DNA of 64,000 nucleotides, taken from NCBI GenBank assembly GCA_000320605.2, contig KB445795.1, positions 1,598,693 through 1,662,692 of the forward strand. Reading direction: 5' to 3'. Both the position numbers and the translations under genes were made by a program. Positions 34,754-45,579 of the stretch are shown in pieces. Under the pieces are notes generated by a model. The model had not been told where the DNA came from. It was given only the letters and a program-made list of their open reading frames with translations, and did no database searches. Positions within the stretch are counted from its first letter, which is position 1. Every line of letters starts with the position of its first letter. Origin of the DNA: Gelatoporia subvermispora B (lineage: Eukaryota; Basidiomycota; Agaricomycetes; Polyporales; Gelatoporiaceae).

Positions 34754-35739
34754 ATGGTCGTCGTACATGCTCAGGCTGTCTCCCCCGCCACTTCACAAAA
34801 GAAGAATCGACGAAAGATATCGAGGAAAAAGTCCAATGCCCCAGGCGCATCGACTGAAGTTGTTGACCACGACGACACCATGAATGCCGAGCACCATGAA
34901 CAAGGCACATCGACCCAAATTACGGAGAATGATGATGAGATCATGATTGACGAAGATCCCTCCCTTCCCGCACAGTCCTCCGCCCCTACATTTCAGCCCC
35001 TCCCCGCATCTGCGCAGCGCACAGCTCTAAAATCAGAGACGAGAAGAATCCCAGTACCTCCGCACCGCATGACCCCCCTTAAGAAGGACTGGGTGAATAT
35101 ATTCTCACCTTTGACCGAGATGCTGCACTTGCAGGTTCGCATGAACGTCCCGAGAAGATGTGTGGAGATCCGGGTACGTCTAAGCCATATACATGGGTTC
35201 GTTTTCAATTGATGTTTTCATTCACAGACCTCAAAACACACCACCGACATTGGTGCATTGCAAAAGGGTGCTGACTTCGTGAAGTCCTATGCGCTGGGCT
35301 TCGACGTCCAAGATGCGATAGCTCTGTTGCGGCTAGACGACCTCTATCTTGACTCTTTCGAGATTAAGGACGTGAAAACTTTGCACGGCGATCATCTTTC
35401 TCGCGCTATTGGTATGTCCATTGTCGAGAGACTTCTGTGCAGTCAACGAACGGCCTCTTGGTATGTTCAGGTCGCATTGCGGGCCAAGATGGGAAGACAA
35501 AATTCACCATCGAGAATGCAAGCCGGACCCGCATTGTTCTTGCCGATACGTAAGTGCCTTAGGCAGTGTGGGAGTTCGCGAGGCTAACTGCTCGCAGCAA
35601 AATCCACATCCTGGGCTCTTTCCAAAATATCAAGATTGCGCGGGACGCCATTGTCTCGCTTATCCTTGGCTCTCCCCCCGGAAAAGTTTATGCTGGCCTC
35701 AGAACTGTTAGCAGCCGCATGCGCCAGCGGGCGTTGTAG
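34754..35739 (+). CDS. pno1: PNO1/Dim2, KH-domain 40S ribosome assembly factor
   Basis: Partner of Nob1 in cleavage at the 3' end of 18S rRNA; nucleolar and cytoplasmic. The start is [20 protein letters not shown], with a basic then acidic disordered N-terminus. The conserved core begins at [20 protein letters not shown] and continues [20 protein letters not shown]. Next are [40 protein letters not shown] and [20 protein letters not shown]. The C-terminal KH part is [20 protein letters not shown], with [20 protein letters not shown] at the end. Three introns trace in frame. It shares a short divergent promoter region with the Bud27/URI-like gene. Confidence 0.96.
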
Positions 35740-36068
35740 AATAGACTTCGTTGCATATGGTACATCCTACAGGTTGTCTCCATGGTTGATAGGATTATTG
35801 CTTTCTCTCATCTATCATTATGACTGCAAACTCAGGTGCTCGCGAAGTAGTGTGACGTACCTGGCTGGCTGCTAAAGGCGCAACTGTACTTGTAAGTTGG
35901 TAGCATCGAGCAGATCACCAGCGACGGTGGCACCGGACGAAATCACAGTGTGACGCGTGCGCTCCTGACGGTGACTTGTAGCTACGCGTCCGAGCCCCAT
36001 CGATTGTAGCATATATCCCCCAAAGGCCAACTCGGACGATTCACGACGTCTGACTTCTTCTCCCGACA

Positions 36069-38614
36069 ATGTCAACACCTGGAGAGTCATCTGCTACGGG
36101 GCGACAGCCGCGTCGCTCTGCCCGACTGCGCGTCAAGACTAATGTGGCCGACGAGGACAGTAAACCCCCTATACCCACGAATGTGCAGCCCTCTCCAAAG
36201 CGTCGTAGAGTCGGTGTGGCGAAGAATGCATCCAAGAGCAATGCCTCCAAAGAGAAAGGCAGGAGGGCGTGCAGACGCACACTGAGCATGCTCCCAGACA
36301 TGCCTCTTGACATCCTGTTCGAAGTATGTACGTCAGTTCCTGGACATCGCACTCTCTTGACGTGTCTGGACGGCAGATTTTCGGACATTTGCACCCACTG
36401 GACGTTCTCCATCTAGCCAGGACGTCAAAGGCTCTGCGCAATGTCCTCATGCGACGTTCTGCCATCTCAATCTGGAAAGAAGCTCGCAGTCGGATACAGG
36501 ACCTCCCTGAGTGTCCTCTTGACCTCAGCGAGCCGCAGTACGCACATCTGCTCTTTGATCCACATTGTCACGTAAGACTCTGCATGTGTGCGTGTCTACG
36601 CGTGACGTCTTACGTTGTTGCCTAGTTTTGCCTGACGGCAAGGGTAATGACGGTGCTGTGGGCGTGCCGGGTGCGATGTTGTAAGAGTTGCATGGGTGAA
36701 CAGTGAGTTGAAGTTGTTGCGTCACATGGTTATGCAGTCACCCATCAAGGCCCGTATAGTGTGGCGGATAGCTCGTACATCTATACGTTCATCTGCGATG
36801 TCTGGGCCCGGACACTGCCAGTTGCGAAGATGGTACCTATGGAATTCCGGAATAGTATGATCTCAACCTTATGAGACGAGACTGTAGCTAATTGGCAATA
36901 ACAGAACTTGTCTTTTTGAAACGTGACGGAGAAGCCCTCAAGGAGCAGATCCAACTCATTGGGGATGACAAGGATAAACTAGCGGAATTCCGGGCGAGAA
37001 AGACGGAAGAAGTATCGGCGATTGAAACTGTATATTGCGCAACAGCTCGCTTCTCTTGTATATGCTGACAAGCTAAGTACAGCATGCTCGAGCTGTTGCA
37101 GCTTGGCAAGACGATCAAGTAGAGCGGCGTACCGTCGAACTGGAAACAATCCGGCTCAGCCGGATGACAAGGTACGGCAAGAATATTGAGGTCTTCCAAT
37201 TCCGCGATACTGAGCGAAGTACAAAAGTATCATGAACAAGTTATCAGATCTGGGATACCGGGAAGACCTTGACAAGATGAGTGAGGAATACAGGGCGGAA
37301 TTCGAGGACCACCCTCTAGTCAGGCAGCCCAAGGAACTCACGGAGCGCAGTACGTCTGGCCCAGCGTTGACGCATCGAGCAACATCCCTCATACTTCATC
37401 AGTCTGGAATAACATAAGGCAATCCATGCTCGCGTACATGGAACGGGTGCGCGCAGACCGCCTCGCGCGCGAGCACTGTCAGCACATGTGCATCCGCATC
37501 ATCTTCGTCAAGCAGCTTCTAGACATCTTCTCTCTCATCTGCCCGCCCCGGACCTACCTGCCCAGCACCGCCGACTTCTGCGTCATGCCCGAATTCAAGC
37601 GCTCGCTCTTGGTGCCCCCGGACGACGCGCCCCCGCGGGGCGAGCTCCTGGAAGCCTTCGCGCAGATCGTCGAGCTGTGCTCCCGCTGGCGCGGCCAGGT
37701 CTCCGCGCGGCTCGTGCCGCTGCTCCCCGCGCTCCCCGCGCCCACGGACGCGCCGCCGCTCGCGCGCCTGCAGCTCGCGACGACATTCTTCCGCTGCACG
37801 CAGTGCCCGCCGGGGTGGAACGCGATCGGGTTCCCGCGCGTGCTCGCGCACGAGTGCCTCACGGTGCACACGGCGATCGACACGGGCGCGGCGGCGCCCG
37901 ACGCGCACCTGCGCAACGCGCTCGCGCTCGCCGTGGGCGAGCAGCCGTGGAACCACGCGGGCGAGCGCGTCGCGTGGCACGAGGAGGCGCACCGCGCCGC
38001 GCGCCACATCGTCAGGGCGTGCGGCGCGGACGCGGACCGCGCGACGTGGGAGGCGCTCGACGAGCTCGACGCGCGCCTCGCGTGCGTGGCGTGCGTGCAG
38101 AGCGAGTGTGTCCGCGTCATGACGTGGAGGACCGCGGTGGGTCTCGCGCGTTTTGCCCGGCGCCCCGCAACTGCAGGCTGATATGGCCTTTCTGCTGCAG
38201 GTGAAACACGCCCTGCGCTCGCACGGCGGTGCATCGGCCCAGAAGGCCAAGTGGGTCAAGCTGAACGAGGAGGACACAGAGCGCGTGCGGGACGAGGAGG
38301 CGGAGGTCGTCGAAGCTGAGCTCGAGATCCTCGGCGACTGGGCCTGCATGCGCTGCCGGTCGCAGCGCATGAAGTGGGAAGAACTCATGGCGCATCTCAT
38401 TGACGAGTGAGCACCTCGGCTGCATATTACGAGGAGGCTACACGTAGCTGATGTCTGTGACAGCCATACGATTGACGACCCTGAGGAGGGGGAAGACTAT
38501 ATGCTCCACTTGGATATGGCTACGGGCCCTGGGGAGCCCATGCTGGAGCAACACATGCCTATCTCGGAATTTAGTACGCCCAGGATACGCCGAGCTGCGG
38601 GAGTCACTCTTTGA
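36069..38614 (+). CDS. F-box-like protein with Cys-rich segments and a very GC-rich central exon
   Basis: Predicted SCF adaptor, single polypeptide by my tracing. The start is MSTPGESSATGRQPRRSARL, a basic disordered head. An F-box follows across an intron: LPDMPLDILFEIFGHLHPLD, VLHLARTSKALRNVLMRRSA. Then LDLSEPQYAHLLFDPHCH joins FCLTARVMTVLWACRVRCCK. A charged part (ELVFLKRDGEALKEQIQLIG) leads to WNNIRQSMLAYMERVRADRL. A long exon of about 700 bp (37.43-38.14 kb), extremely GC-rich, then encodes CTQCPPGWNAIGFPRVLAHE. The end is EVVEAELEILGDWACMRCRS, then ISEFSTPRIRRAAGVTL. The change in base use begins inside the gene while the reading frame continues, so it is one gene. Its target is unknown. 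Confidence 0.72.
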
Positions 38615-39149
38615 TTAAGTGCCTGGGTAACGAAGGCGAATTCTATCCGTTGCAATCAAGGTTGAATAACGGCACATACTGTACAACACTGACAGTTCGG
38701 ACACTTCTTTCCCTCACACCTTACGATCACGTCTTTATATTCTTGTATACGGCTTTTAGTTGTAACGTACTTCCCGGACTAGTTCACAGCAGCAATAGAT
38801 TCACCGCTTGACCTGCAGTCTGTGCACGCCTGGCGATGCCGGAAACAAGGGGGGATAATATTACGGGGGGCAAGCCCAACAACAGCATTACGCGCGGTAA
38901 AAGCAGCCGCGACGCGCTATACACACGTAGAATATGGTACGGCTAGCAAAGCATTAATAAAACAAACATTCGCAAAAGAGGGCAGGAGTATGCGTGTGGG
39001 CGGGCACGGCGCGCCGCACGCACGCAACGATCGGATGCATGCGCGCGCTCCGCCCGTATTATGACATTACTTCTTCTCGTTTCGTTCGTCGTCGTCGCAT
39101 TCGTGGCATTACTTCGTCGGGCGCCGCCCGCGTGTGCGCGGGGCACACA
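38615..39149. other. Convergent intergenic region
   Basis: This 535-bp stretch lies between the 3' ends of the F-box and SDR-like genes. I see nothing coding in it. It contains an AATAAAA near 38956 and a GC-rich right end. Confidence 0.5.
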
Positions 39150-40872
39150 TCACGACGCGACGCGGGGCCAGGAGCCCTCCTGCTTGAACTTGTCGACCAT
39201 CTCCGCGACGGTCTCGCGGCCGAACGCGGGGCGGCGCAGCGAGTAGCCGAGGAGCGCCTTGATCTTGTCCGCGGGGAAGGCGACGGAGTGCTTGCGGAGC
39301 GCGTAGACGTCCATGTATGCGCGCTGCGAGAGGTGCATCTGCGTCACGGGCGGGTTGGACGCTTCGAGCATCTGCGTCCAGGTCGAGACGTGCTGCTCGT
39401 TCATCTCCTCCACGACGTCGTCAAGTTTGAACTGCGAAGTGGAAGCTGATGAGCTTAGGAGCGTGTTGTGCTGTGGGGGGAGCGTACCTTGGCCATAGTA
39501 TTTGTGAAGAAACTGTGGAACTCAAATGTTGTGCCGAAATATTCAACCAATGTATTCGCCAGGTCCAGATATGTTGTTTTTGAGTCATCCTCCTGCAAAG
39601 GGTTTCAGCATTCGTCTTGAGTCTCAATGGTGGCGCTACGCAACAACTCACGATATTAAATAATGGCGCAACGACTTTTGTTCCCGCAGGTATAATGCCC
39701 TCGACATCCTGGCCATCCTTACCGTGAAGCGCTGGAGAAATGTCCTCGCCTGCCTCCTCGTTGGCTTTTACGCGTCCCCGTTCTGCCATCCAGTGTGCAC
39801 ATGCCCACATCGCCGCTGCAACGTCGGTGACATGCACCGTGTGCGTCGGTTGCTTCCCAGGCGACCACCTGCGTCAGCAATCACACTCAGAACAAGCCGT
39901 GCCAACAGGGAGGGGCGAGATACGCACAGGCCCTTGAGAGGCTGCTTGAGGTAGCCATACACGGCACACGTGATTGTCCAGGAAATGATCGCTGTGGGCG
40001 CGTGTGTGGGTCAGCTACGGGGCGCGCGATGCAAGACGAGACGCGCGAGGGGGACACTCACAGCCATAGTCGACGTACGGGCCGTAGACATACGCAGTGC
40101 GGAGGATGACGAGGTTGAGGCCATCGATGGCGGCGAGCGCGCGGAGTGTCTCATGCCACCACGTGCCGAGAACGCCATCGGGCTTGGCCTCGTCGCGCTC
40201 GGCCCACTCCTTCTCCTTGCCGCTGCGCTCGCGGCATTCGTAGAAGGGGTGCTGGATGCGCACGTAGGCGGCTACGCCACGTGCGGCAGCCTCGCGGCCG
40301 ATGTGCTGGGCAACCTGGAAGGTGGTGGAGATCTGAACCTGCTCTGGGCGATCCCACTGGATCTCGCCGGTGAGGTCGAAGACGTAAGTGAAGGGATCCT
40401 GCCCCGCGGGAGGGTCAAAGCACGACTTGACAGTCGCTGTGGGAGGTGAGCGCGGGGCGGGGCGAGAATAGGACGCGGTGCGCACCAGGGACGGTGAGAT
40501 TTGCTTGGCGGTACTCTACGTTGGGCTTCTTGAGAACGTGAGGGAACTCGGCGCCGAGATAACTGCGAGCACGCGTGAGTGGGTGTGAAGAGGGCAGAAG
40601 GCGGTGACGTACGTGGTGGGAGGGTTGACGGAGTACTTGTCGACAATGCGAAGGTTCTGGAGAGCGGGTCAAGGTTTGATGGGAGAGTGAGTGAAGGATT
40701 GTCGCGCACCTTTACGAGCGGTTCGCCATCGAGGGGAACGAGGAACTGGGCGAGTGCGCGCGAGCAGGTGTTGAGTCCGCCTGTGAGGTGAGTCAGGGAG
40801 TGCGCGGAAGCAAACTGGGAGATGGGGGAGACGGAACGTACCAAAGATGATGGCGCTAGGTTTGTCGGACAT
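39150..40872 (-). CDS. SDR-like NAD(P)-binding protein (extended, epimerase-like)
   Basis: Rossmann-fold protein of the extended short-chain dehydrogenase type. The start is MSDKPSAIIF; spliced exons give GGLNTCSRALAQFLVPLDG, then NLRIVDKYSVNPPTTY, LGAEFPHVLKKPNVEYRQAN and DPFTYVFDLTGEIQW. They continue YVRIQHPFYECRERSGKEKE, GTWWHETLRALAAIDGLNLV and ILRTAYVYGPYVDYG. After further exons come THTVHVTDVAAAMWACAHWM and FGRETVAEMVDKFKQEGSWP. The nucleotide-binding loop departs from the usual G-x-x-G-x-x-G, and the expected Y-x3-K is not obvious, so catalysis is uncertain. The gene sits in a GC-rich block. Confidence 0.78.
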
Positions 40873-42866
40873 GGATGTAGCCCGTGGGCTTTCAGGGCCG
40901 TGAGGAGGGGGGATGAAGGATAGGATGGGGAGGAAGAGAGAAAGAGAGAGGGAGCGATGGGGCGATATGGGATCGCAGAGAGGATCGAGGACGGAGAATC
41001 GGGCTGAGTTTATCGGTGAACACGCGCACGACGAGGACACGGCTAGCCAGCACTAGCCTAAATAGGCAATTCCGTCTGTGCGGAACGGGGCGGTCTTCGG
41101 GGTCAGGCGGAACCAGCAGCGGTGTGCACAGGCTCACAGTACTTGCACTCGACGCTATGTACTCGAGAAAAATTCGAGTCGACGGGCGCGGCCCTCGCCA
41201 AACGCTGGCAAACCTTGGCAGGCTTTGCCAGACGCCTTGGAGGCTTTGCAGGCGCCTTGGAGGCTTTGCCAATGAAAGGACGCCGGCGGCTCATCCGGCA
41301 TCTGCCTCCGTCTCCGGCTGCCGGCCCGTCCCGCCCGCTTGCCTGCTCAGTGCACCGCCAGCAGCGCACTCGCACTCGCCTCGCATCGCCCATCGCCCAT
41401 CGCGCATCTGCATCTGCATCGGGCTCGTCCCTGTGTGCTCCCTCGCCCTGGTCCCCGTCTCTCCCAGCCGCGCTGCTCACCCCATGCGCTCTCGCACTCA
41501 ATCTCCTCTTCCATGTCACTCTCCTTACTGCGCGCACTCTGGCCTAGACCCACACACCTGCTGCATTTGACCTTGGCCTCTCGCGAGCAATTTACTGCGG
41601 CGGCCTCGCGACCTCGGCCGGCCCCCGCTGTGTCCCACGTCTGGCTCTGGCAACGCCCTTTCCTGGCTCCGCAAAGGCGCGAACACTGTATGTAACTCTC
41701 CTCACCGCATGCGGTCTCTGCGCAATATACTGTCGCTTCTCCGAGTCTACGCGTTCTCGACGCGTTCGCGAACCACCCCCACTCTACCCGGCGGGCCCTT
41801 CTTCCCCAAGAGAGCTGCATTGTCGCCGCCTCCCACCTCCACCCAGCTCGCTTGCGCCTGCTTCCACCGCCCCCAGATCTTCCCCGCCGGGTTCCTTTCT
41901 GATTCCGTTGCCACGCAGCCCGCACGCGCGACCCGCCCACGCCTCCCGCACCGGACGCACAATGCACGAAACGGCCAGATCAGAACCCCCAGAATCCCGC
42001 GCGCCCCGAGCCGCCGATCCCAGATCTCGCACGCCCCTCCGCGCAGCCCCCACGCTCGCCGAGGCACTCGGGCATCTAGCCTCGCTCGCGCGAAGCTGAG
42101 GCATGACTGTCCAGCTCGCCCTCGTTCATTTCCCTAGGCAACCCCGATGCGAGCCTCCGGGCACGCCCCCGCGCACCGCGCGCACACGACCCGATGCGTA
42201 GCCCAGGCCTCCATCGCGCGCGCGCATCTCGGATGCGCTCTGCACGCGACGCGGCAGGATCCTGAACCCGCCTTTGTGCTGCAGAGGCTGCCTCGCCCGA
42301 CGCCGCCGCGCGTCGCCCAGCAGCGCAGGCCAAATAACTGGGCACAACGCCGCCGCGAGTCGGGTCCGAGTGCACAGGGCAGCCCTTGAGCTTGAGCTTC
42401 GAGGGGCGGACTCGGCGTCTTTGCGCGTTCGCAGATGACGTACATTCAAAAGAAGCACAAGCCTCGATCACCCCCGCCCTGTGATTCCTGCCCGCGATCT
42501 GCCCGTCATCTCCCCTTAGCACATCCTTCCGGAGAGATCGCGCCATCCATCCAGTCCGCAGATCGTCCTGTGGGCGCACTCCCCCTAGCGCGCCTCGGCC
42601 TGGCCACAAAGCGGACACACCCCGCCTCCCTCGTGCACGCATCAGTAGCTAGAGCCTAGCTATTCCAAGTTACCACGAATTCCATTGACTCCGCGCCACG
42701 CTGCGTTACATCACGACCGAAGAGATCTAGTACTGTACGACAGGACAAATTCAATAGAGTAAGAAAACACGCGTCGAGATCATACACATCCACAATCAGT
42801 ACAAAAACAAATAGCTTTAAATGTGATGTCGGCCCGGCTACATCGTCGGCTGCAGTCTCATATTCA
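40873..42866. other. GC-rich 2 kb stretch without a credible gene
   Basis: Long ORFs overlap here in several frames on both strands, as expected where GC-rich sequence makes stop codons rare. None shows a domain, a signal peptide or a consistent splice chain. The stretch holds a short tandem repeat near 41205-41272, the promoter of the SDR-like gene, and the 3' side of the copper radical oxidase. Confidence 0.5.
41205..41272 (+). repeat. Short tandem repeat, about 20-bp unit
   Basis: GCCTTGGAGGCTTTGC occurs twice in a row 20 bp apart, after related CCTTGGCAGGCTTTGCCAG. The unit contains inverted halves (TTGGCA / TGCCA) and could form hairpins. Confidence 0.7.
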
Positions 42867-45324
42867 TCACTCCGACCCATCGTCCTTCTTCCCCTTTGAC
42901 AGTTCATACTCGTCGACGCTGGTCTTCGTCAGCAAGCTGCTCCAGAATTAGCCACAAGCATGGTACGAGGACAGAACGCCGTTGCTCACTTCTGCCACGC
43001 CCCATCGTCGACCTTTGGTCCCTTTCCGTCGCCCACCATGACCTTCACGCCCTCGCTCGGCACGCCGTTCACGACGACGTACATGAAGGCTGGCCCCGGT
43101 GGATACACGAGTGCATTGGGCGGGCCCGTCACGTCCAGCGTTTCCGTGTTACCGCCCCCGCCCGCCGGAGGCGCCGTCTCGAGGTAGACCATACGCGAGT
43201 TGGCGTGCACCGCGTGTGTTACATATCCGAGGTCCATCAGGACAACTAATGTTACTCAGCACCCCCTCTTTCTGCATCATGTACCTGACACTCACCTTGC
43301 ACATTTGTACCGGCTCCCGCCGTAGACGGCAGCCGCACCTGCATCTTGACCTTCTCCCCGAACCCGATCTTCTTCTGCGCGGACACTATGGCCGGACGTT
43401 CTGCCGACATGTACGGAGGGCTGAGCCACTCGACCCTATACTCCGTGCCGTACCGCACCTCGCTCCTGTCCAAGTTCGGGTTGCTCCCCGCAATCATGAC
43501 CCGCCCCGACGGCGTCAGCGTCGCCACCGAGTGGTACATGCGCGGGATATCGCTGCTCGGCATCCCCGCGCTCGAAAATCGCGCGCCCGCCGGTGCGGCG
43601 GGGTCATACAGCACCGGCGTGAGCACCGGGTTGTCCGCGTTCGACGCGCCGACCTGCCCACGCACATTGCCGTATCCCGAAATGCCCGAACCAGCGCCGT
43701 TCACAATGAGCACGCGGCCGTCGGGGAGCAGGACTGCGTCCGGCATCGTACGCGCAGCGGGCATCTGCTCGACCGCCCATCCCGCCGCGATGCCGTCATC
43801 AGTGAGGACCATCCGCGAGCACTGCGCGGAGGCCGGCGCCTGCGACGAGATGTCGTATCCAGCTTGGGAGTCGTCCACAGTCGAGCCCCCGCAGAGCAGA
43901 ATCTCGGGGGTGTAGCCATTGGCGGGCGAGAGGGGCAGAAGCAGTCCGGTACCTGTCATGGGGTAGGTGACGCGTACGCCGTTCGGAATTCCAGGCAGGC
44001 GCTGCTCGGTATTTGTCTCCCAATTGTAGATCATCGCATCCTGATTTGCAGCCATGAAGACTGTCCCGTCTGGAAGTAGGAACGTGATTGGGAATAGGTT
44101 GGAGCTCAGCGTGTCAACCAGGAACGGCAGATGAATGGGCATCCCGTTCGACCCGTGGATGTTTTTCGGTGGCCAGAACTCAATGGTGGGGTTGTTCGTT
44201 GTGCTGTTGTTAATCCACCCGCCCTTCAAGGAGCCGCCGATAATCATTGCACTACCATCCTGGAGGCGCATAACCGTGTTGTACCATCGCGGACTAGCCA
44301 TGCGAATTCTTGCGTGGTTCTCGTAGATGTCACAATTGCCAACGTTTTCGCTGTCACAAGGTTCGAAGATACGGACTGCCTGCAGACCATCGACGTCCCC
44401 GAAATCCGCTGCAGAAGTGCTGTCTTCCACGACAGGGTTTCCCCCGACGTTGATCATCGTCCCGTTACTGAGGAACGTGCCGCCAGCGCAGAATGAATTG
44501 GACTGCACGTTGAGGGGCGTCACAGCATTAGTCTTCAGGTTGTATAGCGCGCCCCAAGCCGGATGTCCAGAGATCGAGAGCGGGTTGTGTTCGACTTTGT
44601 CCATCATGAGGGCATGCGTCTCAGAGATTACTGCCAGCTGCATGGCGTTGACACCAGTCGTCCCGTTCTGCACCAAGGTCCACTGAGCAACAGAGCCAGA
44701 GCTAGCAGCAAGGTCCAGTGAAGGGTACTCTGTGAGGTCATGAGGAGACGGCTGGAGATTCTGAGCCAGAGGACCCAGCGGAGATAGCGCAGTAGGGGTA
44801 CCCAGAGTCACAACAAGAGCATCGACGTCCATCCGAGTCCCTTTCGACTTCTGGTTCTTTTTGCCAGAGTTGACGAACTTTACAGTATGCCGGCCCTGGG
44901 GCAGATTGAAAGACCAGAACACGCGTTGCTGCTTCAGCGCTTTTGCGCTGTACAAGTCGACCTCCTGCACCATCTTGCCGTCCATGTACACGGTAGCGAC
45001 ACCGTGCCTGTTGTCGGTGTTGCCGAACCACTCAATCCCGGTGCCCGTGAAACTAAAGGTCATGGCAGAGTTCTCTTCCGAGGTAGTCCGCAGTGACGTT
45101 TGTACATATGCTGAAGAGAACGATTCTGTCCAAGTGCCCTGGTAGTGCAACAGCGGGGAGGTAGAATCATAGCTTTTGGCTCCTGGAGGGACATAGTACG
45201 GCGTGAAAGCGGTGATTTTGGTAGACTCGGGAGTTGTCATGCCATTCCACGCGCTGTTCGAGGCAAAAGCGGGGACGCTCAAGACGGCCAGCGTCCAAAG
45301 TGCTAAGCAGGAGCGAACAGCCAT
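42867..45324 (-). CDS. Secreted copper radical oxidase, AA5_1 glyoxal-oxidase-like, with extra N-terminal domain
   Basis: Extracellular enzyme expected to oxidise small aldehydes to acids, giving H2O2 for lignin-attacking peroxidases. A signal peptide (MAVRSCLALWTLAVLSVPAF) starts at 45324. Residues about 40-175 form an added beta-sandwich-like region (GTWTESFSSAYVQTS, GIEWFGNTDNRHGVATVYMD). The oxidase has the radical-site Cys279 in SFCAGGTF and Tyr348 in SPRWYNTV. The copper ligands are Tyr597-His598 in IPRMYHSV and a His in VTHAVHANSR. All are present. Most is one exon, then an intron near 43.24-43.30 kb. A last intron (donor CAG AA|GTGAGC, branch CTAAT, acceptor GAGCAG) probably extends the tail to LLTKTSVDEYELSKGKKDD, stop at 42867. 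Unspliced, the stop is at 42986. Confidence 0.92.
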
Positions 45325-45527
45325 CGTGAAGGCCTACAGAGTGTCCGGAGGCAACTATCTCCAGACTTCAACTCAGTGCCCGAATTCAACGACATATGCC
45401 GAACGCGGCAAGGGGGACAAACAACGCGTCAACAACGCGTCGCGATGGAAAGCGCATTCAACAATTCTTGTCCATCCCAAAAAGTTCTTCTCCAAGCAAC
45501 GTACAGACTCCAGGAATGATGCATTAT

Positions 45528-45535
45528 ATAGTCTA
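45528..45535 (-). promoter_or_regulatory. TATA-like element upstream of the copper radical oxidase
   Basis: TATATAAT read on the minus strand, about 205 bp before the start codon, in the 255-bp gap behind the Gea stop codon. Assignment to this gene is tentative because of the distance. Confidence 0.3.
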
Positions 45536-45579
45536 AAGAGTCCCATAAATAACAACTAAGAGAAGTGCGGAATGATTGA

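Noticed and set aside
37519..38400. 293-codon ORF on the minus strand
   Set aside because: It is antisense to the GC-rich exon of the F-box gene, made of Arg/Ala/Gly-rich sequence, and has no domain. Its openness reflects rare stop codons in GC-rich DNA.
41347..42642. Long overlapping ORFs on both strands between the SDR-like gene and the oxidase
   Set aside because: Several frames are open at once, composition is low-complexity, and no start context or splice pattern supports any of them.
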